NCBI RefSeq assembly: GCF_000471905.2
Contig: NW_006499799.1
Location: 4,870,717 to 4,934,716, forward strand
Origin: Amborella trichopoda
Taxonomy: Eukaryota > Streptophyta > Magnoliopsida > Amborellales > Amborellaceae
DNA: 64,000 nt
Direction: 5' to 3'
Below, one piece after another: positions 42,790-54,244 of this stretch. Within the stretch, counting starts at the first letter, position 1, and the number at the start of each line of letters is the position of its first letter. The notes under the pieces are model-generated. The model saw only the letters and a list, made by a program, of their open reading frames with translations. It searched no databases and was not told the DNA's origin. The translations under genes and the position numbers were made by a program.

Positions 42790-43520
42790 TAAGGGAAATA
42801 AGAGGAAGACCGATATTTGAACCTCCTTGCCACTTGGAGGAGAGAAAGATGATCGAATTCTTACATGATCTTAAGGTGAGCTGCTAAAAAAAAAAAAAAA
42901 GGGGCACCTTTTGACTACTCTTCTTCCTCCCCCTCTTCCTTTGTCAATGTTTTCTTCTTCAAAAACAAAAAAAAAAAATCCGCTGGGCTGAAAATCCGAA
43001 AGAAACCTCGAGCGTTGGAAAAAAGGCTACTGGGCTGGACACCCGAAAGGAACCCTGAAGTGATTAAAAAAAAAAAAAAACGCGGGGCTGAAAATCCGAA
43101 AGGAACCACCCCAAGCATTGGAAGAAAAAGGCTATCGAGCTGAACACCCGAAAGGGACCCTGAGACTATAAAAAAGAATAAGTTCTCTCCTTCTTTCTAC
43201 TCTCCAAAGTCTTTTATCTCTAAACATCTTCTCTTCCTCCCCCTGAGTTAAAGTGGTGTTAAAAGAAAATCAATAAACATTAGCCTGACGAAACATTGTT
43301 AAGAACCTAGAGAGTCTGAAACTTCGAAAGGTGAGTAGTGAAGGAACGAAATCGAAAATCCAAAGAGATTCTGAACACTGAAGGGTGGTATCCCGTATTT
43401 TCAAGAGAACTCTCCTTGAATTGCAATACAAGAGCTGAGGTTTGAAGATAAAGAAATACTTGATGATTCCTCGTCCCGAAGATTCAAGCAAGGATCAGAT
43501 ACGCTCACATAGGGACCACC
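42790..43520 (+). repeat. Tat/Ogre-related non-coding block, copy 1
   Basis: Shares its order of motifs with 59860-60500: a TTGCCACTTGGAGGA-type start, poly-A runs, the phrases GGGCTGAAAATCCGAAAGGA and ACCCGAAAGGGACCCTG, then CTTGATGATTCCTC. Both are in plus orientation. Confidence 0.75.
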
Positions 43521-43869
43521 AAAGGGGCCACAGGTGGCAAAACTGTAAGCCCCGTCCCTTTTTAAAGTGGTCTATTTCCAAAACCCTTTTAGAAAGGACT
43601 TCTTCCATCACTCCAAGAGATTAAACTGTTAGTCGATCTGGCCTCATTCTCGAAGCCAACTTCCTACACCTATTATGAAGGTTTGAAACTAGTCAGGCAC
43701 TCCATAGTTGTATGAGCATAACTACCACCTACCACATATCGGAGATGGGTGAACCTCGCCAATGACAATATTGGCTAGTCTAAGAGCGTTTTTCTCTCGA
43801 CTGGATCCCCTGAAGCAAAATGAGGCAAGTTCATCCCCATGTGTGCGTATGATGTCCCAAAGTCCAATT

Positions 43870-43985
43870 CAGAAAAATGTCAAACTCGTACGACATAAAA
43901 GAGCCGAGAGAGGAAAAAAACGTCAAACTCGTGTGACGTTAAAAGAACCGAGACAAAAAACGTCAAACTCGTGTAACGTGTTCAA
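43870..43985 (+). repeat. Short tandem repeat AACGTCAAACTCGTGTGACG
   Basis: About three copies (CGTCAAACTCGTGTGACGT with AAAAGARCCGAGA spacers), period about 40-50 bp. Confidence 0.75.
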
Positions 43986-44180
43986 ATCGTGAAAGTCAAT
44001 ATAGGCCCTGATTTTGCCATTCTTCTTTTTGACTGGGACAACATTTACCAGCCATTTGGGTATTTGACTCCACTTATGAATCCTGCTTGCCTGAGCTCGT
44101 TCACCTCAGCATCGATCTACATCTCGAGGTCGGGTCTGAACGTTCTTGAATTCTGCTTCATGGTTTTAATGGTTGGATCA
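43978..44180 (-). pseudogene. Tat-like gypsy reverse transcriptase, start of domain
   Basis: Minus strand reads KWSQIPKWLVNVVPVKKKNG, then GKIRAYIDFHDLNT (43978-44080). This is the conserved RT opening of Tat-lineage gypsy elements (YP.WLAN.V.V.KK.GK.R.C.DF.DLN). It stops against tandem repeats at 43978, so the rest of pol is missing. It follows gag (45.2-46.1 kb) in the same orientation. Confidence 0.8.
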
Positions 44181-44189
44181 ATACCAAGG

Positions 44190-45230
44190 TGATGGACAAC
44201 AATCTGAGGGTCTAGACCGGGCATCTCATGATAGTGCCAGACAAAGACATCCTAATTTGCTCGGAGGAGGGAGATATAACTTTCTTTCTTCTCTGGGGAC
44301 ATTTTTGCTGAGATAAAAGTCAGCCTTAGGTCGGCCTTATCCCCTAGGTTGATCTCTTCGAGCTCATCAGTCGTGGCCTGATCACCTTCTTCCCACTCTT
44401 CTGGAGCTTCCTAGAGTTCCTCGTCAGGAGACTCACCAGGATTTTCATTGACCTCGAATGTAGAAGCCCATGATCCGGACATCTTGGCTTCTAGGAGGGG
44501 CGCAGTGTGGGGAGTACCTGTCTTGGGCTAGTCCAGGCGATGGAAAGGTCAACTTCGAACGGGGAGTCCATGACCTCGTGACTGGGATCACTTGGTGCTT
44601 GCCCCGAGCTAGGTGACGCTTCATGCACCTGGATCATGTGGCAGGCCTCGTGGGAGTAGGAACCTGAAGATGACTCGATTTTTTACTCGGGTTGATAGGG
44701 CATCGGCGGCTGTCGAGAATCCAGTCACCTGGGCCAGCATCTCTCTAAGGCGCTCTTGCTGTGGCTGGGTGAGGCTGGTGTCTCCGAACTCTTTGCTTAG
44801 AGTGTCGAAGTCTAGCCATGTCGAGCTGCACCTGTGGAGAAAATAGAAGATGAGGGAGGAGAAGAAGACTTAGAACGTTCTGGGCAGCTTTTTACGTTGT
44901 TGCCGGAATTGGACGTGCCCAAATATTTTAGGTCATGCCCCGGGTTTGACCGTCGTGGGGTGCTTTTAACATCGTCACCCCTATTGAGGGAATTCGAAGT
45001 TGTTGATGACTCAGGGAAGTCTGCCTGATTGGACAAAAGGATGAGGCGAGTTGTGCTTGGGATAAAGTCTTGTAAGGTAGGTAGTGGAGGAAGGGGCCTG
45101 AGGGATTCCTCCTCGACTGGTGGCTGAGGAGGACGATTCCTTTGGTGGGCTGACTTAGGTGCCCATTGTCTCCTTTGGGATCCTTGAGGGGGTGTCTGGA
45201 CCACCCTATCAGGTTGGTGAGTAGCCCTAG
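44190..45230 (-). pseudogene. Tat-like gypsy gag-protease to RT linker, decayed
   Basis: Lies between gag and RT on the minus strand. Frames are broken. The minus frame 44812-45255 is rich in Pro, Ser and Gln and has no protease motif that I can place. Assigned by context. Confidence 0.5.
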
Positions 45231-46117
45231 CTTGGTAGACTGCCTCATGTTTCAAGGATTTGAGCCTACTCCGCCCATGGTAGACTTTTCAGGGCTGAGA
45301 GGTCAAAGGCTCTGAAGGGTCGCCCATGGTAGACTTTTCAGGGCTGAGAGGTCAAAGGCTCTGAAGGGTCCAGTGTATACTCAGGAGGGGCTAGTAGTGT
45401 GGTTTCCTTTGAAACGGGAGCGACGCCCTGGACGTGTTCGGAGAAAACAACACAAACGATGTGGCCTTGCTGGACTTTCTCCGAGACTGTAGCTTCGAAC
45501 ACGCATTCGTTAAGTTCGTGGCCCCATACTTGGTGATATGGGCACCAAAGTTTTTCCGTGCCTTGGGCAAGACGCCTCGATTACCTGGCAGGCTTGGGAG
45601 TGACAAGGCCTTGTTGGAGCATTGCCATGAAGATGGCCTGCAGAGGGTCTAGCTCAGTGCTTCCTTGGGCTTGCGTTAGGAGGTCTTCTTGCTCATGCGG
45701 AAGAGGGACTCAAGCGTGCCTTCTTGGTTGCCTTGAACTTCATGGTATTGTTGCATCTTCTCTGCTAAGAGCTTGTGGAAGCTAGTGCATTCACTGACAT
45801 CATGGCCTCGTATGTGGTGATATGAGCACTAGAGGTTCTCAGTTTCTGGAGGCAGGAACTTGGGCTGCCTTGCCGGCTTGAGAGTGATGACGAGCCCTTC
45901 TTCGAGCATTATGGAGAAAAATGCACGAAGGATAGCGGGTTCCCTGTTGTCCTCTTGGATTGATAAGGGCTTCAATCGTGCCATTGAGCTTATAACAGTC
46001 ATAAGTGGGGTGGCATACCCTCCTATGATAAGCGCAATACTTCTCATTTGCCTCTTGCCCAACCGACTCCACAGTATTGGCCTCTGGCAACTCTATCATG
46101 TTCTGTTCTAACAGCAA
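45230..46117 (-). pseudogene. Tat-like gypsy gag with three CX2HX4HX4C motifs
   Basis: Minus strand: LLEQNMIELPEANTVESVGQ followed by CAYHRRVCHPTYDC (45995-46036), then in another frame CSYHHIRGHDVSEC (45787-45828), then CPYHQVWGHELNEC (45503-45544). The first belongs to a gag motif I recall from Tat elements (IELPEP...KYC.YHR...HP...C). The others share the C-x2-H-x4-H-x4-C spacing and lie in similar contexts (EEGLVITLKPAR, QQGLVTPKPAR), so a segment of about 290 bp has been duplicated. Frames are broken between them. Gag forms the particle; the motifs probably bind metal (inference). Confidence 0.72.
45272..45369. repeat. Perfect 49-bp tandem duplication
   Basis: CGCCCATGGTAGACTTTTCA...CTGAAGGGT at 45272-45320 repeats without change at 45321-45369. 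It is younger than the decayed DNA around it. Confidence 0.9.
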
Positions 46118-46392
46118 CCAAAGTAGTGCACTCTATGTCGAAGGAGTAAAGCTTATTCTAGTGCTGGGCCCAATAGTCGTTTCACTTAAAAATTTTAGGA
46201 GGTGGGACATTGTTGTAAGACTGCTGCTTGCCCATGGTCAAAGACGCCTGTGCCTTGAAAAGGTATAGGGTTTCAGGAACCGCGCCTAGGGTTTCCATGA
46301 TGCTTGAATAATCCCTCAATACGAACTGCCTTGGAGATGAGCTCTGACATGGAGGGTGGATTGGATGCCTCGACATGTAGAGCAATCTCGGG

Positions 46393-46855
46393 AAGCACTC
46401 GGAATGCTACAAACTCCACTCCTTATTCCTTGATCTACGGAGGTGAGGCGATCTTGCCCCTCAAGGTTCAAATACCCTCACTCCGTGTCACTATACATCA
46501 GGGACTGACTGAAAACGAGAGGGTCAATCTCTGTTAATAAGAGTTGGATGCCCTTAATGAAAAGAGACTACAGGCCCAATAGAACCTCGATCTCAATCAA
46601 GGAAGAATGAAGAGAGCCATTGACACGTCTGTCAAGGTTCGCTCATTCGCTTGTGGGGATCTAATTTTAGCAGTCAAGAGACCGATTATTATGCATAGGC
46701 GCCGCAAAGGAAAATTCGAGCCCAAATGGGAAGGTCCATTCATAGTAAAAAAAGGTCATGCCAAACGAGGCCGATGTATTGGCAAACTCGGTTGGAGGAG
46801 AGGTGATGCCCCCTATCAATGAACGATACCTAAAGAAGTATTATCCTTGATGTAT
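46393..46855 (+). pseudogene. Tat-like gypsy integrase C-terminus (plus)
   Basis: Plus strand: TPYSLIYGGEAILPLKVQIP and SLRVTIHQGLTENERVNL, a stop, ELDALNEKRLQAQ, RMKRAIDTSVKVRSFACGDL and KFEPKWEGPFIVKKGHA. This is the end of Tat-lineage integrase. It lies in opposite orientation to the gag at 45.2-46.1 kb, so the two come from different or inverted copies. The end matches KEVLS in place of the usual LKKYYP. Confidence 0.85.
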
Positions 46856-48350
46856 CCCTAAAAGGCGGTATGTGCTGCAAGAAAAGAAGGAAATGGAAAA
46901 GAAGAACATCGAGCCAGTTCAAAAGAAGTTTGTTTCTTTCATTGCATTAAAAAGAGTTACAAGTTACAATCAAAGGCCCATTACTAAGGAAGTTACAACG
47001 CACTTGCATTTGAGGATAAGAGGGCGGCTACATGCTAAAAAGAAACAATCTCCTCATGAAGAAGAAGCAAAACCACTTGGAGAAGTTAGCTTCAGTCCCA
47101 CCAAAAGAGGAGGGTTACATGCCAAAAGAAGGAGCCAACCATTTCCGAGTCAGCTTAATTTCATCTGACGAGGCATGGTTGGTTTCCAAGGGACCGGCCC
47201 ATGAAGAAACAACATGGACTTCATGGCTGTGCCAGAGAATTTGGCTTCCAACAGACTGCGGCAACACAACCTTCTCGTTTGCCATAACTTGTGACCCCCA
47301 TGAGACATCGCCATCCATGATCATCACTGCGTGTGACTCAACACCATGCACAACCATCACCGTGCGCAACACAATGCTGCGTTCTACCATCACCATGGGA
47401 AAACCAATGCTGCGCGAGACCATTGTCACAACCAGCATGCTCCTCAACGCGACTATCGCCATATGTGGCTTAGGGACACGTGAAGGCGGTGCCATATACG
47501 ACTTAATGTCGCGCATGACCTTGACGTACCTCGGTTCCCACCATCCCCAATTCTCAAAGGGAATTAACCCTTGTGTTTCTTCGGTTTCCCCAGCTACCTG
47601 CCTGTGGCGATCGTCCACCTTCTTGTCCCCCAACCCTTTGGGCTCCCACCGGTGTTTCCCCTCCTCGCTGGGAATCCACCCCCATCAATCGAGAAACCCC
47701 TTCCCTGCCTTCCACTTGCTGTCAGAGTTAGCGGAAAACCACCGGAATCCTCAGAAGGCTTCCTTGAGTGCGGATCTCCCTTCTCCTTGCTCTTCCCCCT
47801 TTAGCGAGTTCACCACCAACTCACCAGAATTCTACTGAGCTGCCAGTGAGCTCATTGTTGTTCTCCCTTCTTCTCCTCCGATAACCAGAAGACCTACAGA
47901 GCCCACTGAACTTGATGCAATCTCCACTTCAACAGCAGAATGACCGGAGAAGCATTCAAACCCCGGTAGGGCACCTCTGCAAATCCTGCTAAGGCCTCGA
48001 GAAGCCCTGTTCCTTGCTCAGAAAGCCTCGACACTTCCCAAAACGGTTCGCAATCATGGCATGAAGCTTCACGACCTCCTGACGCTCACCAAAAAATCTC
48101 CTAACCTCCTGTCTCTGCGAAGTTTGACCTGGAAGTTCTCGCCATAAAACCTTTTCAAAAGCTTTGGCCCTCCCTCTCTAAAAACTCTTCTAATGTTTGA
48201 CCCTTCGATAAAATAGTAAAGTGGGGTATTCCCCCCTTTTATACCCAGCAATGCTATAAACTACCCTCAACAAACAAGAAATGATGCTCTAGTCCCCAGT
48301 TCTTGGTGGCAATAAGACCAGGCTCGGGCGGGTCAAGCACGAGAGGGCTC
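46856..48350 (+). other. Region after integrase; long unassigned frame 47032-47838
   Basis: The 268-codon frame has many Thr and His (ITACDSTPCTTITVRNTMLR) and no known domain; the opposite strand is also open (47115-47633). Late Tat/Ogre elements carry long non-coding 3' regions, which this position would fit. I do not call it a gene. Confidence 0.4.
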
Positions 48351-48545
48351 TAGTTGCGCCCTTCATCCAGAGGGCTATCACCACGCGCCTCCATCAAGGG
48401 CCATCACTGCACGCCCTCGTCAAAGGATCATCGTCGCGCGCCTTCATCAAGGGCCATCGTCGCGCGCCTCTTCAAAAGAATTATCGCCGCGAGTTTTGCC
48501 AAGGGCCACTGCCGCACGCTTCACCAAGGGGCCTAATGCCCCATG
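48350..48545 (+). repeat. Minisatellite, about 27-30 bp units
   Basis: Six or seven variants of GGCCATCGTCGCGCGCCTTC and ATCAAG. A CpG-rich patch. Confidence 0.8.
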
Positions 48546-48714
48546 CTCCATCCGACACTTAGTGTCACGCTCACGCCATGGCACTCTCAGTTGAACCATC
48601 ATCCTTTACTCTCAGGAAGTTCATTCCCCTGCACCACAGCCTCACTCCTCGGGGAGTCTAGCCTCTGGTGACGGCTCTGTTCCCCATGGAGTCAAATTCT
48701 CTCATCACGCCACA

Positions 48715-49100
48715 GTCTAGATGCACGACCCTAAAATACAAGGTCTGAACTATATGACGTTAAACTAGAGTGGTGGTCTAGTTGCACGACCTTAAACTGC
48801 ATAGTCCTTATCCCATGACTCAAAATTGTACAGCCACGGTCCGAACTATATGACCTTAAATTGTAGCAAAGGTCTAGCGGCACGACCATAAACTGCATAG
48901 TCTTTGTCTCATGACTCAAAACTATACAATCACGGTCCATGCTTCATGAACTTAAACTGCACAGCCATGGGCCAAATTATACGACCTTAAACTGTAGTGA
49001 AGATCGAGTTGCACGACCTTAAATTGCACTGTCCTAGCCACATGACTTTAAACTGCATAGTCATGGTCCAAGCTACGAGACCCTAAAATTGTAACGCACG
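48715..49100 (+). repeat. Tandem repeat with CACGACCTTAAACTGCATAG
   Basis: Starts at about 48717, 48777, 48873 and 49004, with 60-131 bp spacing. Smaller words (ATGACYTTAAACTG, ACGGTCC) recur inside units. Related words reappear at 50005-50095. Confidence 0.75.
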
Positions 49101-50500
49101 TCACGACAAAGGGTCCATACGCACAACTCCAATAGAGAGATAGAACACCTCCTCGCTGAAAGGGCATTTCATCAACATCCCCAATGGAGTTAGATGTGAG
49201 TCATACCTACCCCTTTAACCCCTAATGGGTTTGTTTCACACCAACATCCCAGTAAGAGTCACGTCTTACTATGACCCACTATCCCCCGGGAGTTTAGGGC
49301 CCTTCTTATTCTCTCAACTCTCATGAGGTTCATCTATACTCTGGCTTGCCATCTTCAACATAGTCACATGCATGCCTTTGCTCATTATCCCCAATAAGAC
49401 ACACTGGACCTCTTAATCCCTGGTAAAGTCACGTCCGTCTGCCACTCCTCGAGTGCCGCCATCTATATCCTCTCACTTGTGTATAGCCTTAACTATATTT
49501 ATTCTCAGGGAGTCAGATTGTTGTCCACAACCCATCCCCCATGACATTAAACTGCTTTGCCTAGGTTCAAGAGGCATGACCTTAAAGACACCCCCACACA
49601 CGCGCACACGCCTTTTACGTACATCTTCATGCACGTCTTCCCTAACTGACCCCCTCATGTGTGTATACCACCTCCATTTCCTCCCCCTGTGAGCCTACAT
49701 ACGCGCACATGCCCTTTACATGCATCTTCACGCACGCCTTCCTTAGCCGGCCCATTTGTGTGCATGCACCACCTTTACCATCAGTACCATATTTTCCTCC
49801 AGTGAGTCTTACCCATGCTCGCCAAATGGCGAACCCTTTCACGAGCCATACTTGCCGTCAGCTAGTGGGTCACCATTGTTCACCCACCATCCATGCATCA
49901 TCAACTCTTCACAAGACAACTTCATGCCATCTTCCCAAGTGGGTCAAAGTCATCACTAAGCTCACTCTACGGCCTCCACAAATTTTCATTCACCACTGCT
50001 ATGGTCTAGCTGTATGACCCTAAACTATAGTGCACGTCCTAGCCGCATGACTTTAAAAGGCTTCGCATAGGTCTCGAAGGCATGACTCTAAATACGCCTT
50101 CATATGTGAAAAAAAAGGAATGGTGTACACCTGACAAGGGAACGCCATAAGTAAAAATGACGGACGGGCATGGTCACAAAACCATGAGTAAGAGAGTTCC
50201 GTAGAAAATAAAATCCAAGCACGGTGAAAACCCCAAAAGGGCATCGTGAGTAAAAACAGATGAAAATGATGGAAATGATCATAGGTCATGGGTAAAAGAG
50301 CCCCAGAAATAGCAGAAGTTGGTGAAAACCATCTTCACAGTGCCACTTCCCCTGTTCAAGTGAAAACCCACAAAAGGACGCTTGGACCGATAAGACAGGT
50401 TAACACACGACCACCGCCTCAGCCAACATTCAATCTCCAAATCGTCACAATCCTAACTAATGAAGTCTGTCTAAAATCCTCAAATGCCAGCATCTAAACA
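49100..50500. other. Non-coding, C- and T-rich; no gene
   Basis: A diverged duplication is visible at about 49590-49660 and 49690-49760 (ACGCGCACAYGCC, CATCTTCAYGCACG). No domain. Confidence 0.5.
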
Positions 50501-50503
50501 CCA

Positions 50504-50826
50504 CATGGCTCATCAGGGAATGAGAGCAGCATAAGATCTCCCAACAATCATGGCTCATCAGGGGGTGAGAGCCGTATAAGATCCCCCACGTTTCAACATG
50601 GCTCATCAGAGAGAGAGTGAGAGCCGCATAAGATCTCCCAACCATCATGACGCATCAGGGGGTGAGAGCCGCATAAGATCCCTCATGTTTTAACATGGCT
50701 CATCAGGAAGTGAGAGCCACATGAGAACTCCCAACAATCATGGCTCATCAAGGGGTGAGGGCTGCATAAGATCCCCCACGCTTCAACATAGCTCATCAGG
50801 GAGTGAGAGCCGCATAAGATCTCCCT
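50504..50826 (+). repeat. 45-49 bp satellite-like repeat, seven units in alternating types
   Basis: Unit starts are 50504, 50549, 50597, 50646, 50694, 50739 and 50787. Each reads CATGGCTCATCAGGGGGTGA, then GAGCCGCATAAGATC. Units end alternately in TCCCAACAAT (type 1) or CCCCACGTTTCAA (type 2), giving 93-97 bp dimers. Confidence 0.9.
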
Positions 50827-51235
50827 AGTTCAATAACAACAAGAGTCCTTAAGGGTGAGGACAATGACCAAAAGATCCCCCTCTGAAAATGCTAAGAACT
50901 ATCACGAAGGCAAGAAACTTATGAAGTCAGGGTCTAACCTGCTATGGGCTTCAGGGTATGCCTCGCCAAAATCCCCTAGCCTACATGGGACCAGACTTTC
51001 GGGATGGGTCAGAAGCCCTCGACTGGACCCCAATTGACGGGACCTACAGAGATACCCTGAGCATCAAATGCCCTAAGGTTCAGAGGCCTTCAGAAAAGGC
51101 CTGATTCTGTCCGAGGAGGCCCCTGCACAAGCCTCACGCTTCAGAATCGCAAATAATCCTTTGAGGGTGAGGGCTTTGACAAGATCCCTAAAACTTCTCA
51201 AATGATTGAACCTCTCGATTCTCTCGAAGCACAAC

Positions 51236-52050
51236 ATTCAGTGGGGCCCCGCTCAATAACCCCTAGCAAACAGTGGAAATTTTGGAAGTCTTAGAATAGC
51301 CTTGAAATCGGTCAAGATCTTTATAAGGTCTCTCAAAAGTCTCCTGCCAAGTTTCATCATAGTCTGACATGCCTAAGGCAGTGTAGACAGAGAAACAGTT
51401 CCAGCAGAATCGGTCTCTAGCACCCTGAAATGGCCCTTATAACTAGACATACATTTTCAGCGTCTCAAATTAATTTGGGACCACCACTATTGGATCCGAC
51501 AAGGTTGAAAACCTCCCAAGGGTCAAATTTTAGCTCAAATGGACACTTTAGGAAGAAGTTATAGGCAAACTAGTGAAACCGGAGGGGCTGCACGCTATTC
51601 CCGTGCGGCCACCCTGCAACTCCACGCCATGGAAGGGACAGTCATGACCAGTGATTTTCAATGCTCATATCTCATTTGTCCCAAATTGGATCGCGCTCAA
51701 ATTTAGTGAGCATGTTTGTCTAGTCAAGACGAACGATTCGATATGTGGCACGCCCCGTGACGACACCCGAGCGCGAAGAAAAGCTAGAGAAAAGTTGCTG
51801 ATCCGTGAAGAAAGTGCAAGAAATTCAACAGCGTCGTGCCTCGCTTAAGAGGCCAGATCACGCCGTTTCCAAGCCCGATCCTCTCGAGTCCAATTCAATC
51901 ATGTGCATAAGGTCTCAGATTATCACTAACCCGAACGCCGTACATGATGAACAATCGGATTCTCCACACAAAGCTGATGAAATGACTGTAAATTCTGTCA
52001 ATGGAATTCTATATTTTGGCTGAAATTCTAAAGTTGCAAAATCTTCATTC
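51236..52050 (+). repeat. LTR-like segment, plus orientation
   Basis: The left part (51263-51365) is the inverted counterpart of 40550-40650. The right part is a diverged relative of 40845-41480 and 41768-42380. Here the two parts are contiguous and co-oriented, so this may be the ancestral arrangement. Confidence 0.7.
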
Positions 52051-54239
52051 GGGCACGGAATCGAACTGCATTTGTTGCCCTGCGATCATAACGGCATGCT
52101 CAATATAATTTAATAAAGAAATCACCAAAAAGCATCAAGGAAAGAGTACACTATCGATTCGAAGTTTCAAGATCCATTCAAATTTCAAGTCACATGATTG
52201 TACACTAAAACCACAATCCATGGCTCGAAGTTGGTATCAAATCGATCGCCATGCCGAGTCCTACAAGAAAACAATCATCTTACGATCAACTGGACATCAG
52301 AATGACCTCGGATAAGCTATGCAAGATCACACAAGTTATAGGGCAACGCATGGACTGTTCTGGAATTTTGTGAATTGTTAGGAAGGGGCAAATCTGTCAT
52401 TTTTCACCCTATTTTCTAATTTCTTTGAATTCAATTTAATCTTAATTTCTAGGAATTAGGGTTACTTTTGATCATCTACCCATATTTAGGACAAATTCTA
52501 TATATACGTACCAGCATTGTACGCACCAAAAATCTCAACCTTTCACAAAAGAGAGTTTTTACTTAATACAAGTTTCTCTTTCTTCTCATTATTGGGTCGC
52601 GAGTCTCCTTCTCCTTCCATTCTTCTATCTTCCTCTCTCAGTGAGGCCTATAGACGGCGCTGCCTATCACCATTCACAGACGTAGCTTCGACATCTTTGT
52701 GAAGAACCCAAACGGCGGAACTTGGTGCTGCCCGTAGGGGTCCTACCTTGTTGCGCATCTATAATAGGCGACGATACCTTTCACCGCCCGCTAGAGACCT
52801 TGGCAATGTCTACCGCCGCCTGCTAGAGACCTCGGCAACATCTACCGCCGTCCGCAAGCTTCCTTCGCATATTCGGTGCTTTTCGTCATCTTTTTGACGT
52901 CCCACACCTATCGTCGTGAGCCTCGTGAGGATTACCGTCATGCGCTTTACGAAGGAAGATTGTCGGATGCTTCATCAAAGACTATTGTTACCGACGTAGG
53001 AGCATGTTGTCTCCTTTTATTGCCAACGGCGATGCCTAGCTCCATTTGTAGTTCATTTCTCACTCTCTAGCCATGAGAAGTAGTATTGAGCGTCGCCCAA
53101 GGGCCACAACACTATTATTCCACGGTCGTGAGTGGCAATGCCTAGCACCATTGGGAACCCATCTCTCAGCCGTCTCGTGTTTTCTTTTCATTCTCTTTTC
53201 CTCTTCTCACTTGACTGAGGGTAGACTTAGCCTAGCATCGCCATATCAGTCTCAGTTTCGAGTAGTATTGTCGTCGTACTGGTCTTGAGAACCATGCCCG
53301 TCTTGCTACCACTCCGAGTTGATGACTTCCCGATTGCCATGCTAGTCTCGCCTCTTCATCAAGTTTTTCTTCCCTTTTCTATCTTTATTTGAACCTTACA
53401 CTTCATCACCCTCTCGTATGAACGTACATTGGCCTAAGACAAGGGTGGGTCTTTCTAACCCACTTGTCTTATAAATTAACCATAGAAGTGTTGTGCAAAA
53501 AGCAAGAGGATTTTAGGTCAAGAGAGGCGATTTCGAACCAGTTAAAGCAGCTGGGGAGCTTTCTTCGTTATTTAAGAGGGCGCCCACGAGAGCCAGTCCG
53601 AGTAAGTACCGAACCCACCTTCAATTCCTCTTTCATAGGTTGGTATACCTGCTCTTGCTCTCGAGCAAGGTTATGAGAGAGCGATCTCAAATCTCGTATT
53701 CGCCAGAAACCTGAGATACGTGCCGCCAGATCATCTAGATCCGGAAGGTGAGATTGAGGTACCTAACCAATGATATATAAGCACCTTATTCTCATTTGTA
53801 ACCCTAAATTATATAAGTTGGATGTAAGTTCAAAGTGTTGGAAAATATTAATGGAATACATTGAGCTTCCCCTTAGTTTGTGATTTTAGATCAATCTTCT
53901 TCACCTTAAAGAGAGGAGAGAGAAAACTTTCATTCATTGTGGACTTCCCCTAGAATCTCCCACTTCCAACTTAGAACTTCTAACTCCCAATCTAGAACCC
54001 TTTACTTCTATCTCCCTTAATCCCTACTCCCATACACCCTAGTCACATCTCCCATAGTACCTACCCCATACACCTTAGGCCCACTTTCCATAGTCCTTAG
54101 TTCACAAGCCTCAACCCTACACCCTCACTTTAACATCAAAGCACTCAACCCGCATTCAAGGATGCACTAAGAAGGTTAGGACATTAAGTAACCACCCTTA
54201 CTCCTTTTCTCTCTCTTCTTCGCTCTTTCTCTCTCTTTC
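52050..54239. other. LTR/leader-like DNA, no gene
   Basis: A CT-rich stretch at 52550-52700 and short repeats of CTACCGCCGCCTGCTAGAGA at 52780-52850. A TTTAAGAGGGCGCCCACGAG motif at 53570 has no clear partner. Frames of 60-80 codons are unsupported. Confidence 0.45.
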
Positions 54240-54244
54240 TCTTC
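54240..54244 (+). repeat. Target duplication TCTTC (left)
   Basis: Repeats at 56052-56056. Confidence 0.75.

Noticed and set aside
47032..47838. 268-codon frame as a real gene
   Set aside because: No known domain, the opposite strand is also open, and it lies in retroelement 3' DNA.
50504..50826. CRISPR-like array
   Set aside because: Units are contiguous without unique spacers, and the surroundings are plant nuclear DNA. It is a tandem repeat.
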